From Bacteroidales bacterium (GTDB lineage: Bacteria; Bacteroidota; Bacteroidia; Bacteroidales; UBA3824), in the NCBI GenBank assembly GCA_016286055.1, contig JAEERW010000014.1, forward strand, positions 1 through 64,000: a stretch of 64,000 nt of DNA, read 5' to 3'. Position numbers and translations under genes: made by a program. The notes under the pieces are model-generated. The model saw only the letters and a list, made by a program, of their open reading frames with translations. It was not told the DNA's origin and ran no database searches. Within the stretch, counting starts at the first letter, position 1. Every line of letters begins with the position of its first letter. Below, piece by piece: positions 50,425-59,607 of the stretch.

Positions 50425-51816
50425 ATGTTCAGTTACAAAACAAATTCAAAAACAATTCTGAGCGACATCTATACGCCCGTGAGCGCATATCTTCGTCTCA
50501 GAGATTCGGGAGTGCAAAGCGCACTTATGGAGTCAAACGACTATCATTCAAAAGAAAATTCACGCTCATTTATAGGCATTTATCCCTTGGCAAGCGTGGC
50601 TATCAATCACGGAAAGGCTATCTTTAAATATCCCGACGAAAGCGTTGTTACTAAGGAGATTACAAAAAATTATAGAGTAGAGCACGCCTTGAAAGAGTTT
50701 TTGAGCAACTTCAAGGTTGAGGGCGAAAACTCAAATTATTGTGGTCTTTATGGATATACGGCTTTTAATGCTGTAAGATATTTTGAAAATATCCCCGTGG
50801 AGGATACCACAATGAAAGAAAACGATGCTCCCGATATGCTCTATGTGCTGTTTCGCACTGTGTTGGTTTTCAATCATTATCAATCGGAACTCACCATTGT
50901 GGATATGTCAGAAGATGGCGAAAACAAGGTGCACGAGGTTGAAAAACTTCTTTCGAAGGCAGGTGTGCGCAACGACGGTTTTAATGCTACTGGCGAAACC
51001 ACATCGCCCATTACCGACGAACAGCACAAAGACAATATCCGCAAGGGTATCGCACACTGCAAACGTGGCGATGTGTTTCAAATTGTTATATCGCGCAGAT
51101 TTATACAGCATTACACCGGCGACGACTTTAAACTCTATCGCGCTTTACGTTCGATTAATCCTTCGCCTTATCTTTTTTACTTTGATTTTGGTGGATTTAG
51201 AATTTTTGGTTCGTCGCCCGAAACTCACTGTCGCATTGAAAACGGAAAGGCTTACATCGACCCCATTGCCGGAACTACCAAACGCACTGGCAATCAGGAA
51301 GAAGACCTCAAAAATGCAGAGTATCTCCGTCGCGACCCAAAAGAAAATGCAGAGCACGTAATGCTTGTAGACCTTGCCCGCAACGACCTCAACCGCAACT
51401 GCGATAATGTGAAGGTTGATTTTTACAAGGATATGCAATTTTATTCGCACGTAATCCACTTGGTGAGCCGTGTAAGCGGAGACTTGCGTCCTAATGCCGA
51501 CACTATCAAAACCTTTATCGACACATTCCCCGCCGGAACTCTCAGCGGTGCGCCCAAGGTTCGCGCTATGCAGTTAATTTCTGAAATTGAGCCTCATAGC
51601 CGTGGTATTTACGGTGGTTGCATCGGATTCCTCGGTCTAAATGGTGAATTGAATCAGGCTATTACAATTCGCACTTTTGTGGCTCGAAACAACGAACTTT
51701 GGTTTCAGGCAGGCGGCGGAATCGTTGCCAAATCCGACCCTGAATACGAACTTCAAGAGGTTAACAACAAACTCGGTGCATTACGCAAGGCAGTAGTATC
51801 TGCTCAAAACATTTAA
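50425..51816 (+). CDS. trpE: Anthranilate synthase component I
   Basis: The 463-aa protein makes anthranilate from chorismate with ammonia from TrpG. The chorismate-binding domain shows FQIVISRRF, PSPYLFYFDFGGFRIFGSSPE, PIAGTTKRTGN, DLARNDLNRNC, PAGTLSGAPKVRAMQLI and GIYGGCIGFLG. The N-terminal ALMESND corresponds to the LLES tryptophan-binding motif, so feedback inhibition is likely. It starts 3 bp after trpB. Confidence 0.97.
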   Translation: MFSYKTNSKTILSDIYTPVSAYLRLRDSGVQSALMESNDYHSKENSRSFIGIYPLASVAINHGKAIFKYPDESVVTKEITKNYRVEHALKEFLSNFKVEGENSNYCGLYGYTAFNAVRYFENIPVEDTTMKENDAPDMLYVLFRTVLVFNHYQSELTIVDMSEDGENKVHEVEKLLSKAGVRNDGFNATGETTSPITDEQHKDNIRKGIAHCKRGDVFQIVISRRFIQHYTGDDFKLYRALRSINPSPYLFYFDFGGFRIFGSSPETHCRIENGKAYIDPIAGTTKRTGNQEEDLKNAEYLRRDPKENAEHVMLVDLARNDLNRNCDNVKVDFYKDMQFYSHVIHLVSRVSGDLRPNADTIKTFIDTFPAGTLSGAPKVRAMQLISEIEPHSRGIYGGCIGFLGLNGELNQAITIRTFVARNNELWFQAGGGIVAKSDPEYELQEVNNKLGALRKAVVSAQNI

Positions 51817-51826
51817 TTATTTGAAA

Positions 51827-52390
51827 ATGAAAACGATAATAATAGACAACTACGATTCTTTTACTTACAATCTTTACGGATATGTTACAAAACTCGGATT
51901 TAATTGCGAGGTAGTGCGTAACGACCAATTCAAAATCGAAGATATTGCTGATTTTGACAAGATTATTCTTTCGCCAGGTCCGGGAATACCCTCAGAATCA
52001 GGACTTTTGATGGATGTTATCAGACATTATGCCGAATCAAAACCAATTCTTGGAGTATGCCTTGGACATCAGGCAATAGGAGAGGTGTTTGGCGCTAACC
52101 TTCTAAATCTCAACGAGGTATATCACGGTGTGGCTACCAACTGCAAAATCATCGGCGACGACTATATTTTCAAAGGTCTCAATAGCGAAATTGAGGTTGG
52201 ACGCTACCACTCGTGGATTGTGGAACGCAAAAATCTTCCCGAAGATCTTGAAATAACTGCTATTAGCAACGAAGGTTCTATTATGGCTTTGAAACACAGA
52301 AAGTTGGATGTTCACGGTATTCAGTTTCATCCCGAAAGCGTGCTTACTCCAAACGGCGAAATTATTATCAGAAACTTTTTAATCAACTAA
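51827..52390 (+). CDS. trpG: Anthranilate synthase component II (glutamine amidotransferase)
   Basis: The ATG at 51827 (MKTIIIDNYDSFTYN) is preferred over the in-frame TTG at 51821 and gives 187 aa. Class I amidotransferase motifs: SPGPGIPSESG, GVCLGHQAIGE with the nucleophile cysteine, and HGIQFHPESV with the catalytic His-Glu pair. It delivers ammonia to TrpE. There is no fused phosphoribosyltransferase. Confidence 0.97.
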   Translation: MKTIIIDNYDSFTYNLYGYVTKLGFNCEVVRNDQFKIEDIADFDKIILSPGPGIPSESGLLMDVIRHYAESKPILGVCLGHQAIGEVFGANLLNLNEVYHGVATNCKIIGDDYIFKGLNSEIEVGRYHSWIVERKNLPEDLEITAISNEGSIMALKHRKLDVHGIQFHPESVLTPNGEIIIRNFLIN

Positions 52391-52392
52391 AA

Positions 52393-53388
52393 ATGAAAGA
52401 GATATTAGAAAAATTGATTTCGGGCGAAACATTTACCCGCGCCCAAATGAAAGATATATTGATTGCTATCACAGAGCAAAAATTTTCTAACGAGCAGATT
52501 GCCGGACTCTTAACAGGCATTCAGATGCGCTCTATTACCACCGACGAACTTCTTGGTCTTCGCGACGGCATATTGGCTACCGGCAAACCTGTGGATTTAT
52601 CGCCCTACAAGGTTGTTGACATTGTGGGAACAGGCGGCGACGGCAAAAATACTTTCAACATTTCTACTTGCTCGTGTTTTGTGGTTGCAGGTGCTGGCTA
52701 CAAGGTGGCAAAACACGGAAACTACTCTGCCACATCAGTTTCGGGTGCAGGCAATGTTTTGGAAGAACACGGTGTAAAATTTACCGCCGACAACGACAAA
52801 CTTAAAGAAAACATTGAAAAATGTAACTTTACCTATATGCACGCACCGCTGTTTGCATACGCTATGAAATTTGTGGCTCCGGTTCGCAAGGCTCTGCAAG
52901 TGCCCACCTGCTTTAATCTTTTGGGGCCCATCGTTAATCCCTGCCGTCCGCAGTATCAGGTGCTTGGAACTGCAACGTTAGACCAAATGCGCCTTTATCA
53001 CAGTGTGTTGCAGCAAATTAGCGAGGGATACTCGATTGTAACTTCGCTTGATGTTTACGACGAGATTTCTCTTACCAAAGATTTCAAAGTGATTTCGTCG
53101 AGTATGGAGCAGGTTTTCAGTTGTTCCGACATTGGTTTTGAGCGAATCAATCCCACCGAAATTTATGGCGGCAGCACCAAGCAAGAGGCTAAAAAGATTT
53201 TCGACGATGTTTTGAGCAACACTTCTACTGCGGCTCAGAAAAATGTGGTGCTTGCAAACTCCGCATTTTCAATCAATTGCATCTGTCCAGAGAAAAACAT
53301 CCGCGAATGTTTTTTGGAGGCGAAAGAATCGCTCGAAAGCGGCAAGGCTAAGGAAGTGCTTAATAAATATGTAGAAATGAACTCATAA
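52393..53388 (+). CDS. trpD: Anthranilate phosphoribosyltransferase
   Basis: The 331-aa enzyme attaches phosphoribose to anthranilate. The signature VDIVGTGGDGKNTFNIST binds PRPP; KHGNYSATSVSGAGNVLEEHG and MHAPLFAYAMKFVAPVRKAL (substrate site) follow, then FNLLGPIVNP. It starts 2 bp after trpG, indicating tight coupling. Confidence 0.97.
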   Translation: MKEILEKLISGETFTRAQMKDILIAITEQKFSNEQIAGLLTGIQMRSITTDELLGLRDGILATGKPVDLSPYKVVDIVGTGGDGKNTFNISTCSCFVVAGAGYKVAKHGNYSATSVSGAGNVLEEHGVKFTADNDKLKENIEKCNFTYMHAPLFAYAMKFVAPVRKALQVPTCFNLLGPIVNPCRPQYQVLGTATLDQMRLYHSVLQQISEGYSIVTSLDVYDEISLTKDFKVISSSMEQVFSCSDIGFERINPTEIYGGSTKQEAKKIFDDVLSNTSTAAQKNVVLANSAFSINCICPEKNIRECFLEAKESLESGKAKEVLNKYVEMNS

Positions 53389-53396
53389 TCAGCATT

Positions 53397-54194
53397 ATGT
53401 CAACAATTTTAGACGAAATAGTAGCCAACAAGCAAATCGAAACAGCGGAACTCAAAAAAAGTCTGCCATTGTCGGTGCTGAAAGATAAACCGCTGTTTTT
53501 GAGGAATACTTTCTCGCTTAAAGATGCTTTGAAAAATAGTTCCACTGGTATAATTTCCGAGTTTAAGCGCAAATCACCATCCAAGGGCGACATACATCAA
53601 GGTATTGAGCCAAAGGATGTTGTGCCTCTTTACGAAAAATATGGCTGCACAGGTGTTTCGTGTCTTGCCGACAATAAATATTTTGGCGGCAGTTACCAAG
53701 ATGTGATTCAGGCTCGTGCCAATTTGGAGCATACTCCGCTGCTTTTCAAAGAGTTTCTTACCGATCCTTACCAACTCTATTTGGCAAAATCGTCGGGTGC
53801 GGATGTGATATTGTTGATTGCGGCTTGTCTGCAACCGTCACAATGTCAGGAACTTGCGCTCGAAGCCAAGGAACTCGGTCTGCAAACGCTTTTGGAGATT
53901 CATTCCGAAGACGAACTATCGCATTACAACGATAGTTATATCGATATTTTGGGTGTCAACAACCGCAACTTGAAGATTTTTAAAACCGACATTGAGATTT
54001 CAAAATCAATAGTTAAGAATCTTCCCCAAGACGCGGTAAAAATCTCTGAATCAGGTATTTCAAAACCCGAAACAGTAGCCTCACTCAAAAAACTTGGTTT
54101 CAATGGCTTTCTTATGGGCGAGAACTTTATGAAGGAGCAGAATCCGGGAATTGCGCTTAAATCATTTATCGACAACGTTTTAACACTTATTTGA
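53397..54194 (+). CDS. trpC: Indole-3-glycerol phosphate synthase
   Basis: The 265-aa TIM-barrel enzyme closes the indole ring. Family motifs are ISEFKRKSPSKGDI with the catalytic lysine, GVSCLADNKYFGGSYQ, LLFKEFLTDPYQLY, LGVNNRNLKIFKTDI and ISESGISKPETVASL. It is a separate gene, not fused to trpF. Confidence 0.97.
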   Translation: MSTILDEIVANKQIETAELKKSLPLSVLKDKPLFLRNTFSLKDALKNSSTGIISEFKRKSPSKGDIHQGIEPKDVVPLYEKYGCTGVSCLADNKYFGGSYQDVIQARANLEHTPLLFKEFLTDPYQLYLAKSSGADVILLIAACLQPSQCQELALEAKELGLQTLLEIHSEDELSHYNDSYIDILGVNNRNLKIFKTDIEISKSIVKNLPQDAVKISESGISKPETVASLKKLGFNGFLMGENFMKEQNPGIALKSFIDNVLTLI

Positions 54195-54195
54195 T

Positions 54196-54807
54196 ATGTT
54201 GATTAAAATATGCGGTTTGCGCGACAATTATGCCGATGTGGTGGCTCTGAAACCCGATTTTGCAGGACTGATTTTTTATCAAAAATCTCCCCGGTTTGTG
54301 GAATTGAGCCAAGAGCCTGTGCTGAAACAGAAACTCACCGATGTTAAGAAGGTGGGTGTATTTGTCAACGCCGACAAGGATTATATTTTAGACAAAGTGT
54401 CGGAGTATAATCTTGATTTAGTGCAACTTCACGGCAACGAATCACCCGAATTATGCGCCGAGATACGCAAGAGTCTGCTCGTGATAAAAGCCTTCGGCAT
54501 TTCGTCGGAATCTGATTTACAATCGGCAGAAAAATATGCGCAATATGTTGACTATCTGCTTTTTGACACCAAAACCAAAGGTTACGGCGGTTCGGGTGTA
54601 AAATTCGACTGGCATATGTTGCAGAATGTTAACATTTCGCAGAAGTTTTTGCTCAGCGGCGGCATTTCTTTAGACGATTTAGAATATATTAAAGCATTAA
54701 AAATCAATAATTTAGTAGGTGTAGATTTAAACAGCTGTTTTGAAGATACACCCGGACTTAAAAACATCGAAAAGTTAAAACAAGCATTAAATATTTTAAG
54801 AAAATGA
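54196..54807 (+). CDS. trpF: Phosphoribosylanthranilate isomerase
   Basis: The 203-aa TIM barrel begins MLIKICGLRDNYADVV, with the catalytic cysteine in KICG. VGVFVNADKDYI, LVQLHGNESPELC, LLFDTKTKGYGGSGVKFDW and LSGGISLDDLEYI (phosphate site) follow. It starts 1 bp after trpC; its stop overlaps the trpA ATG by 4 bp. Confidence 0.96.
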   Translation: MLIKICGLRDNYADVVALKPDFAGLIFYQKSPRFVELSQEPVLKQKLTDVKKVGVFVNADKDYILDKVSEYNLDLVQLHGNESPELCAEIRKSLLVIKAFGISSESDLQSAEKYAQYVDYLLFDTKTKGYGGSGVKFDWHMLQNVNISQKFLLSGGISLDDLEYIKALKINNLVGVDLNSCFEDTPGLKNIEKLKQALNILRK

Positions 54808-55577
54808 ACAGAATAGACAGACTTTTCCAATCTGGAAAAAAAGACATATTATCAGTTTATTTTACAGCAGGTTATCCAAATTTAGACGACACTGTAAAAA
54901 TCATCAAATCACTCTCAGACCACGGTGTAGATATGATTGAAATAGGTGTTCCATTTTCCGACCCAATGGCTGACGGTCCTGTGATTCAGTCAAGCGGGCA
55001 AAAGGCATTGAGCAACGGCATGACTCAAAAAATCCTTTTTCGACAGTTAGCAGATATTCGCAAAGTAACTGATATTCCGCTGATTATGATGAGTTACATT
55101 AATACCGCTATGCAGTTTGGTTTTGAGGATTATTGCAAACAATGTGCTAATTGCGGTATTGATGGTTTAATTATCCCCGACCTTCCGTCAGAGATTTATC
55201 TATCTCAATACAAACAGTTTGTAGATGCCAACGGTTTGAATTACATTCAGTTAATCACTCCTGAGACCACTGATGAACGCATCCGCGCCATCGACGATAT
55301 GAGCAAGGGTTTTATCTATATGGTTTCGTCGGCTTCCACCACAGGAGCACAGCAGTCGTTTAACGAAGCCAAACAGCAGTATTTCAGCCATATAGAGAGT
55401 ATGAAACTCAAAAATCCTACACTCGTAGGCTTTGGCGTATCCAATAAAGAGACCTTCCGTGCCGCTGCCGACCATTCGCGTGGATGCATTATCGGTAGCG
55501 CATTTATCAAACTGTTAGGTAGTTGCAAATCTATCGACGAGGCCGTTGAGACATTGATTAAGAACATTAGCGAATAG
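54804..55577 (+). CDS. trpA: Tryptophan synthase alpha chain
   Basis: The 257-aa enzyme cleaves indole-glycerol phosphate for TrpB. MIEIGVPFSDPMADGPVIQ contains both catalytic acids, IIPDLPSEIYLSQY and LVGFGVSNKETFRAAADHSRG complete the pattern. It is the last gene of the operon, coupled to trpF, and is followed by a terminator. Confidence 0.97.
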   Translation: MNRIDRLFQSGKKDILSVYFTAGYPNLDDTVKIIKSLSDHGVDMIEIGVPFSDPMADGPVIQSSGQKALSNGMTQKILFRQLADIRKVTDIPLIMMSYINTAMQFGFEDYCKQCANCGIDGLIIPDLPSEIYLSQYKQFVDANGLNYIQLITPETTDERIRAIDDMSKGFIYMVSSASTTGAQQSFNEAKQQYFSHIESMKLKNPTLVGFGVSNKETFRAAADHSRGCIIGSAFIKLLGSCKSIDEAVETLIKNISE

Positions 55578-55584
55578 GATAGAG

Positions 55585-55617
55585 GAGGTTGCCTTTTAAG
55601 GTAACCTCTCTTTTAAG
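55585..55617 (+). terminator. Terminator of the trp operon
   Basis: GAGGTTGCC pairs with GGTAACCTC around TTTTAA, followed by TCTTTT. It begins 7 nt after the trpA stop. Confidence 0.8.
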
Positions 55618-55660
55618 TATTTTTAACAAACTTACATCGATTTAAGCCATTGAAAATATG

Positions 55661-55668
55661 TAATTTTG
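55661..55668 (+). promoter_or_regulatory. -7 element of the second plug-only gene
   Basis: TAATTTTG matches TAnnTTTG, 23 bp before the ATG at 55692; it makes the upstream TTG at 55650 unlikely as a start. Confidence 0.55.
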
Positions 55669-55691
55669 TACAGTATAAATTTCAAATATTA

Positions 55692-56354
55692 ATGAATATG
55701 AAAAAGATATTTTCAGTTTTAATGATGCTTATATGGCTAGTGCCATCATACGCTCAACAGACCCGTTTAATCAATGGTAAAGTTCGTGCTTTTAATGATT
55801 TACCAGTTTCTGGCATTAAAGTAACTGCCCAACAGGCCAAATCTGCGGTAAATACAGATTCTCTTGGTAATTTTTCAATTGTTTGTTTAACAACAGATTG
55901 TATTTCAATTAGGTCGGATTGTTTCAAAAAAGTTAATATCAAAATTAATCAAAAAACAGCTGATACATTGAACATCAAACTAACTACCAAACCCACCGAA
56001 AAATCAGTAGAAATGGCTATTGGATACGGCTATTTAAAGGAAGAAGACCGTACCGCAGCTGTTGAAAGTCTCAAACGAGGTCCAGATTATAGCACATATT
56101 CAAGCGTTTACGATATTATAAAAAGTAATTTTACGGGAGTCGATGTTCGTCCTGATGGTTGCGTCATTACTCGTAGCACTGCCACAGTTTATGGAGACCC
56201 TTGCGCAACTTTTGTGGTCAATGGTTCGGTAGTTGACTCAATTGACTATCTCTCACCAAGTGACATAAAGGAAATTTCCCTTATAAAAGACGGAACTGCT
56301 GCAATTTATGGAGCACGTAGCGGCAACGGTGTGTTTATTATCAACACCCACTAA
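55692..56354 (+). CDS. Plug-only SusC/TonB-receptor-like mini-protein, copy 2
   Basis: The start is the ATG at 55692 or 55698 (MNMKKIFSVLMMLIWLVPSYAQ), giving about 220 aa. After the signal peptide come the carboxypeptidase-regulatory-like domain (INGKVRAFNDLPVSGIKVTA) and the plug-like end (CATFVVNGSVVDSIDYLSP; IKEISLIKDGTAAIYGARSG), with no barrel. It is clearly paralogous to 48242-48928. Both keep the VEMAIGYGY / VDMAIGYGY segment where SusC proteins have VVVGYG. Function unknown. Confidence 0.82.
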   Translation: MNMKKIFSVLMMLIWLVPSYAQQTRLINGKVRAFNDLPVSGIKVTAQQAKSAVNTDSLGNFSIVCLTTDCISIRSDCFKKVNIKINQKTADTLNIKLTTKPTEKSVEMAIGYGYLKEEDRTAAVESLKRGPDYSTYSSVYDIIKSNFTGVDVRPDGCVITRSTATVYGDPCATFVVNGSVVDSIDYLSPSDIKEISLIKDGTAAIYGARSGNGVFIINTH

Positions 56355-56435
56355 CATAAAACGCTTTTAAGTATTAATTTCTTTTAAAAAAAGTTAATTA
56401 ATGATGTACTGTGTACGTTTTTAAGATTTGATTTA

Positions 56436-56443
56436 TACATTTG
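56436..56443 (+). promoter_or_regulatory. -7 element of the moxR/bat operon
   Basis: TACATTTG matches TAnnTTTG, 25 bp before the moxR ATG at 56469. No clear -33. Confidence 0.5.
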
Positions 56444-56468
56444 CAATTGAGTTTTAATTAACAATGTT

Positions 56469-57467
56469 ATGAATCAAACAGCAGAAAATATCAAAGAATT
56501 AAACGAAAGAATCAATCGCGAAAGCGCGTTTATCGACTTGGTTAACAACGAGATGAGCAAGGTGATTGTTGGTCAGAAACAACTTACCGAGGGTCTTCTC
56601 ATAGGATTGCTTAGCAACGGACACGTTCTATTAGAGGGCGTTCCAGGTTTGGCTAAGACTTTGGCAATCAAAACTTTGTCGCAAATTATTAAATCTAAGT
56701 TCAACCGTATACAGTTTACGCCCGACCTTCTGCCTGCCGACTTGCTCGGTACTATGATTTACTCGCAAAAAAGCGAGGAGTTTGTGGTGAAGAAAGGTCC
56801 TGTGTTTGCTAACTTTATCCTTGCCGACGAGATCAACCGTAGCCCCGCAAAGGTTCAGTCAGCACTTTTGGAGGCTATGCAGGAGCATCAGGTGACAATT
56901 GGAGAGGAGACCTACAAGTTAGATGATCCCTTCCTCGTACTTGCAACACAAAACCCTATCGAACAAGAAGGAACATATCCGCTTCCCGAGGCGCAGGTAG
57001 ACCGTTTTATGCTAAAAATCATAGTTAACTATCCTAAGAAAGACGAAGAGAAACTCATTATCCGTCAGAATATTACGGGCGAGTTTCCCAAGCCTGACCA
57101 AATACTCACATCTGAGGACATCATCAAGGCTCGTGAGTTGGTAAAGGAGGTTTACATCGACGAACGCATTGAAAACTACATAGTTGACATTGTTTCTGCC
57201 ACTCGCAACCCCGAACTGTACGGCTTGGCTAAGTTTAAAGAGTTGATAAGTTACGGTGGTTCGCCCCGTGCAGGCATAAGTCTTGCCAAGGCTACCAAGG
57301 CTTACGCATTTATCAAACGCCGTGGCTATGCTTTCCCCGAAGATGTGAAATCTATTTGCCACGCAGTTCTTCGTCACCGTATAGGTCTTACATATGAGGC
57401 TGAGGCTCAGAATATTACAACAGAAGAAATTATTTCTGAAATCCTCAACACCATCCCCGTTCCGTAG
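56469..57467 (+). CDS. moxR: MoxR-family AAA ATPase
   Basis: The 332-aa chaperone-like ATPase has Walker A GVPGLAKT (residues 57-64), FILADEINRSPAKVQSALLEAMQEHQVT as Walker B and sensor region, and LATQNPIEQEGTYPLPEAQVDRF. MoxR proteins work with the VWA proteins encoded next to them, maturing or remodelling partners. It is the first gene of the Bat operon. Confidence 0.95.
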   Translation: MNQTAENIKELNERINRESAFIDLVNNEMSKVIVGQKQLTEGLLIGLLSNGHVLLEGVPGLAKTLAIKTLSQIIKSKFNRIQFTPDLLPADLLGTMIYSQKSEEFVVKKGPVFANFILADEINRSPAKVQSALLEAMQEHQVTIGEETYKLDDPFLVLATQNPIEQEGTYPLPEAQVDRFMLKIIVNYPKKDEEKLIIRQNITGEFPKPDQILTSEDIIKARELVKEVYIDERIENYIVDIVSATRNPELYGLAKFKELISYGGSPRAGISLAKATKAYAFIKRRGYAFPEDVKSICHAVLRHRIGLTYEAEAQNITTEEIISEILNTIPVP

Positions 57468-57491
57468 TAGATTTTAATTACATTTATTGTA

Positions 57492-57513
57492 GAGACGATG
57501 ATTTCATCGTCTC
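57492..57513. repeat. Near-perfect palindrome between moxR and the DUF58 gene
   Basis: GAGACGATGA and TCATCGTCTC flank TT. It is inside the operon, without a T-run. It may be an RNA processing or stability hairpin, or a small interspersed palindrome. Confidence 0.6.
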
Positions 57514-57538
57514 ACTTAAAATTTCACATCGAAACAAA

Positions 57539-58405
57539 ATGGAAACCTCAGATATATTACAGAAAGTCAGGAAGATAGAAATAAAAACCAAGGGACTGTC
57601 AAACCACCTTTTTGCAGGCGAGTACCACAGTGCGTTCAAGGGTCGTGGTATGGCGTTTAGCGAGGTGCGCGAGTACCAATATGGCGACGACATCCGCAAC
57701 ATCGATTGGAACGTAACGGCTCGTTTTGATAGGCCCTACGTAAAGGTATTTGAAGAGGAACGCGAACTTACTGTGGTGATTCTTGCCGACGTGAGCGGAA
57801 GTACTGATTTTGGTTCTCAAACCGCTTCTAAGCGTGACATTATCACAGAAATTGCTGCGTGTTTGTCGTTTTCAGCCATTTCAAATAACGATAAAATTGG
57901 TGTTATCCTCTTTTCCGACCGTATCGAAAAGTTCATTCCTCCGAAAAAGGGTCGTCAGCATATCTTGCGCATTATCAGAGAGTTGCTAACATTCAAACCC
58001 GAAGGCAAGGGAACCGATGCTGCCGGTGCGTTACGCTATCTTACAAGTGCTATCAAAAAACGCACTACCGCATTCATTATCAGCGACTTTATTTGTCCCG
58101 ACTTTTCGGATGCGTTGCGCATAGCCCGTCACAAGCACGACCTTCTTGCTCTTGATATTTTCGACGTTAGGGAACAGGAGATTCCAAATGTGGGACTTGT
58201 TACCATAAAAGACGCCGAAACTGGTAAGGTTCAGATAGTTGACACATCGTCGCGTACGGTTAGGGAAACTTTCCGCCGCAATGCCGAACAACGTCGGATG
58301 CGAAACGAGGAAATTTTCCGTCACGCTGGCGTAGATTGCGCGTTTATCGCCGACAACGACGATTATGTAAAACCGCTTATAAAACTTTTTAAATCGAGGT
58401 TGTAA
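57539..58405 (+). CDS. DUF58 domain protein
   Basis: The 288-aa protein has the DUF58 core EYQYGDDIRNIDWNVTARF and KVFEEERELTVVILADVSGS, with an embedded VWA-like MIDAS (DVSGS). LFSDRIEKFIPPKKGRQHILRIIREL follows. No membrane segment is seen. It regularly pairs with MoxR and is expected to be a cytoplasmic partner of the Bat complex. Confidence 0.93.
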   Translation: METSDILQKVRKIEIKTKGLSNHLFAGEYHSAFKGRGMAFSEVREYQYGDDIRNIDWNVTARFDRPYVKVFEEERELTVVILADVSGSTDFGSQTASKRDIITEIAACLSFSAISNNDKIGVILFSDRIEKFIPPKKGRQHILRIIRELLTFKPEGKGTDAAGALRYLTSAIKKRTTAFIISDFICPDFSDALRIARHKHDLLALDIFDVREQEIPNVGLVTIKDAETGKVQIVDTSSRTVRETFRRNAEQRRMRNEEIFRHAGVDCAFIADNDDYVKPLIKLFKSRL

Positions 58406-58432
58406 CTAATTAATACTTAATTATTTAAAACA

Positions 58433-59596
58433 ATGTCGCATTATAAGGCAAAGGGAATTTCAATAATAACGGCTCTACTGTTGACAGTGGTAATAACCAA
58501 CTGTGTATCAGCGCAAAATCCCGTTGCAAAAGCCTACACCGACTCTAATTTTGTGGAGTTCGGCTCTCCCGCTAAATATTCGATAGCGGTTAAGGTTAAG
58601 GGTGCTCAAAAGGTAGAATTTCCTGTTTTTCACAAGGAGATAGTTCCCGAACTCGAAGTTTTGCGCGGTCCTGAATTGGATACAGTTTATAATACTGATT
58701 TAACTGTCAGCATTATAAATAGTTACTATATTACTTCGTTTAAAGATTCTTCTTTTACCATTCCGCAAATGCCGGTTTTGGTAAACGGCGAAATGTTGCG
58801 TACCGATTCGGTGAATATCACTTTTACACTCTTGCAGAATATCGACAGCACTTTCTACGCTGCCATCGACACTACTAAGGCTCTAAAAATTTTCGATATA
58901 GTTGAAGTGAAGAACACTCCGTTCACCTTTGAGGAGTTTTGGCACAGGTTTGGACGCCTTATTATTATAATACTTATTGCGATGCTTGTGGCTGCGGCTA
59001 TCACCTATTTCATTATCCGCAAACTCAAAAACAAGCCTATTATCCCTATCGCCAAACCCAAAGAGCCTGCGCATATCACCGCTTACCGCTTGTTAGACAA
59101 GTTGAAAGGCTCAAAACTTTGGCAGCAAGGACGTGTAAAGGATTTTTATTCTATTCTTACCGAAATATTAAAGAATTATATCACAGACCGTTACAATTGT
59201 TCTGTAATAGAAAATACATCAGAGGAGACACTCGACGAACTTAAACAGTTCCTCTCTTCAAAGGACGAGAACTATAAAAACTTCAAGACTTTGCTCGATA
59301 CGGCCGACTTTGTTAAGTTTGCCAAGTTTGAGCCCCGTCCCGATGAGAACGATTTCGCCCTTTCGGTTGCATATCAGTTTGTTGACAGCACCAAGTTGAT
59401 TCCTGAAATCACAACTCAGCCACCGTCAACCCGTCCTATGGTTCCTCCTCCGTTTGAGAGTAATGATACGATTATAAACAACAATATTGATTCTACACAA
59501 ATAGATTCTACGGTTGATATTAGTAATCAATCAGTTATAAATAATGATACATCATTTGATGCTGGAATATCAATAAATAATAACACCGACAATTAA
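58433..59596 (+). CDS. Bat-operon membrane protein of unknown function
   Basis: The 387-aa protein has a signal peptide (ISIITALLLTVVITNCVSAQ), an outer beta-sandwich (NFVEFGSPAKYSIAVKVKGAQKVEF), a central membrane segment (LIIIILIAMLVAAAITYFII, about 178-197), a helical cytoplasmic domain (FYSILTEILKNYITDRYNC) and an Asn/Ser/Thr-rich tail. It matches the unnamed gene usually found between DUF58 and batA in Bacteroidota. Probably a structural partner of the complex. Confidence 0.83.
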   Translation: MSHYKAKGISIITALLLTVVITNCVSAQNPVAKAYTDSNFVEFGSPAKYSIAVKVKGAQKVEFPVFHKEIVPELEVLRGPELDTVYNTDLTVSIINSYYITSFKDSSFTIPQMPVLVNGEMLRTDSVNITFTLLQNIDSTFYAAIDTTKALKIFDIVEVKNTPFTFEEFWHRFGRLIIIILIAMLVAAAITYFIIRKLKNKPIIPIAKPKEPAHITAYRLLDKLKGSKLWQQGRVKDFYSILTEILKNYITDRYNCSVIENTSEETLDELKQFLSSKDENYKNFKTLLDTADFVKFAKFEPRPDENDFALSVAYQFVDSTKLIPEITTQPPSTRPMVPPPFESNDTIINNNIDSTQIDSTVDISNQSVINNDTSFDAGISINNNTDN

Positions 59597-59607
59597 AATT
59601 GACAAAA

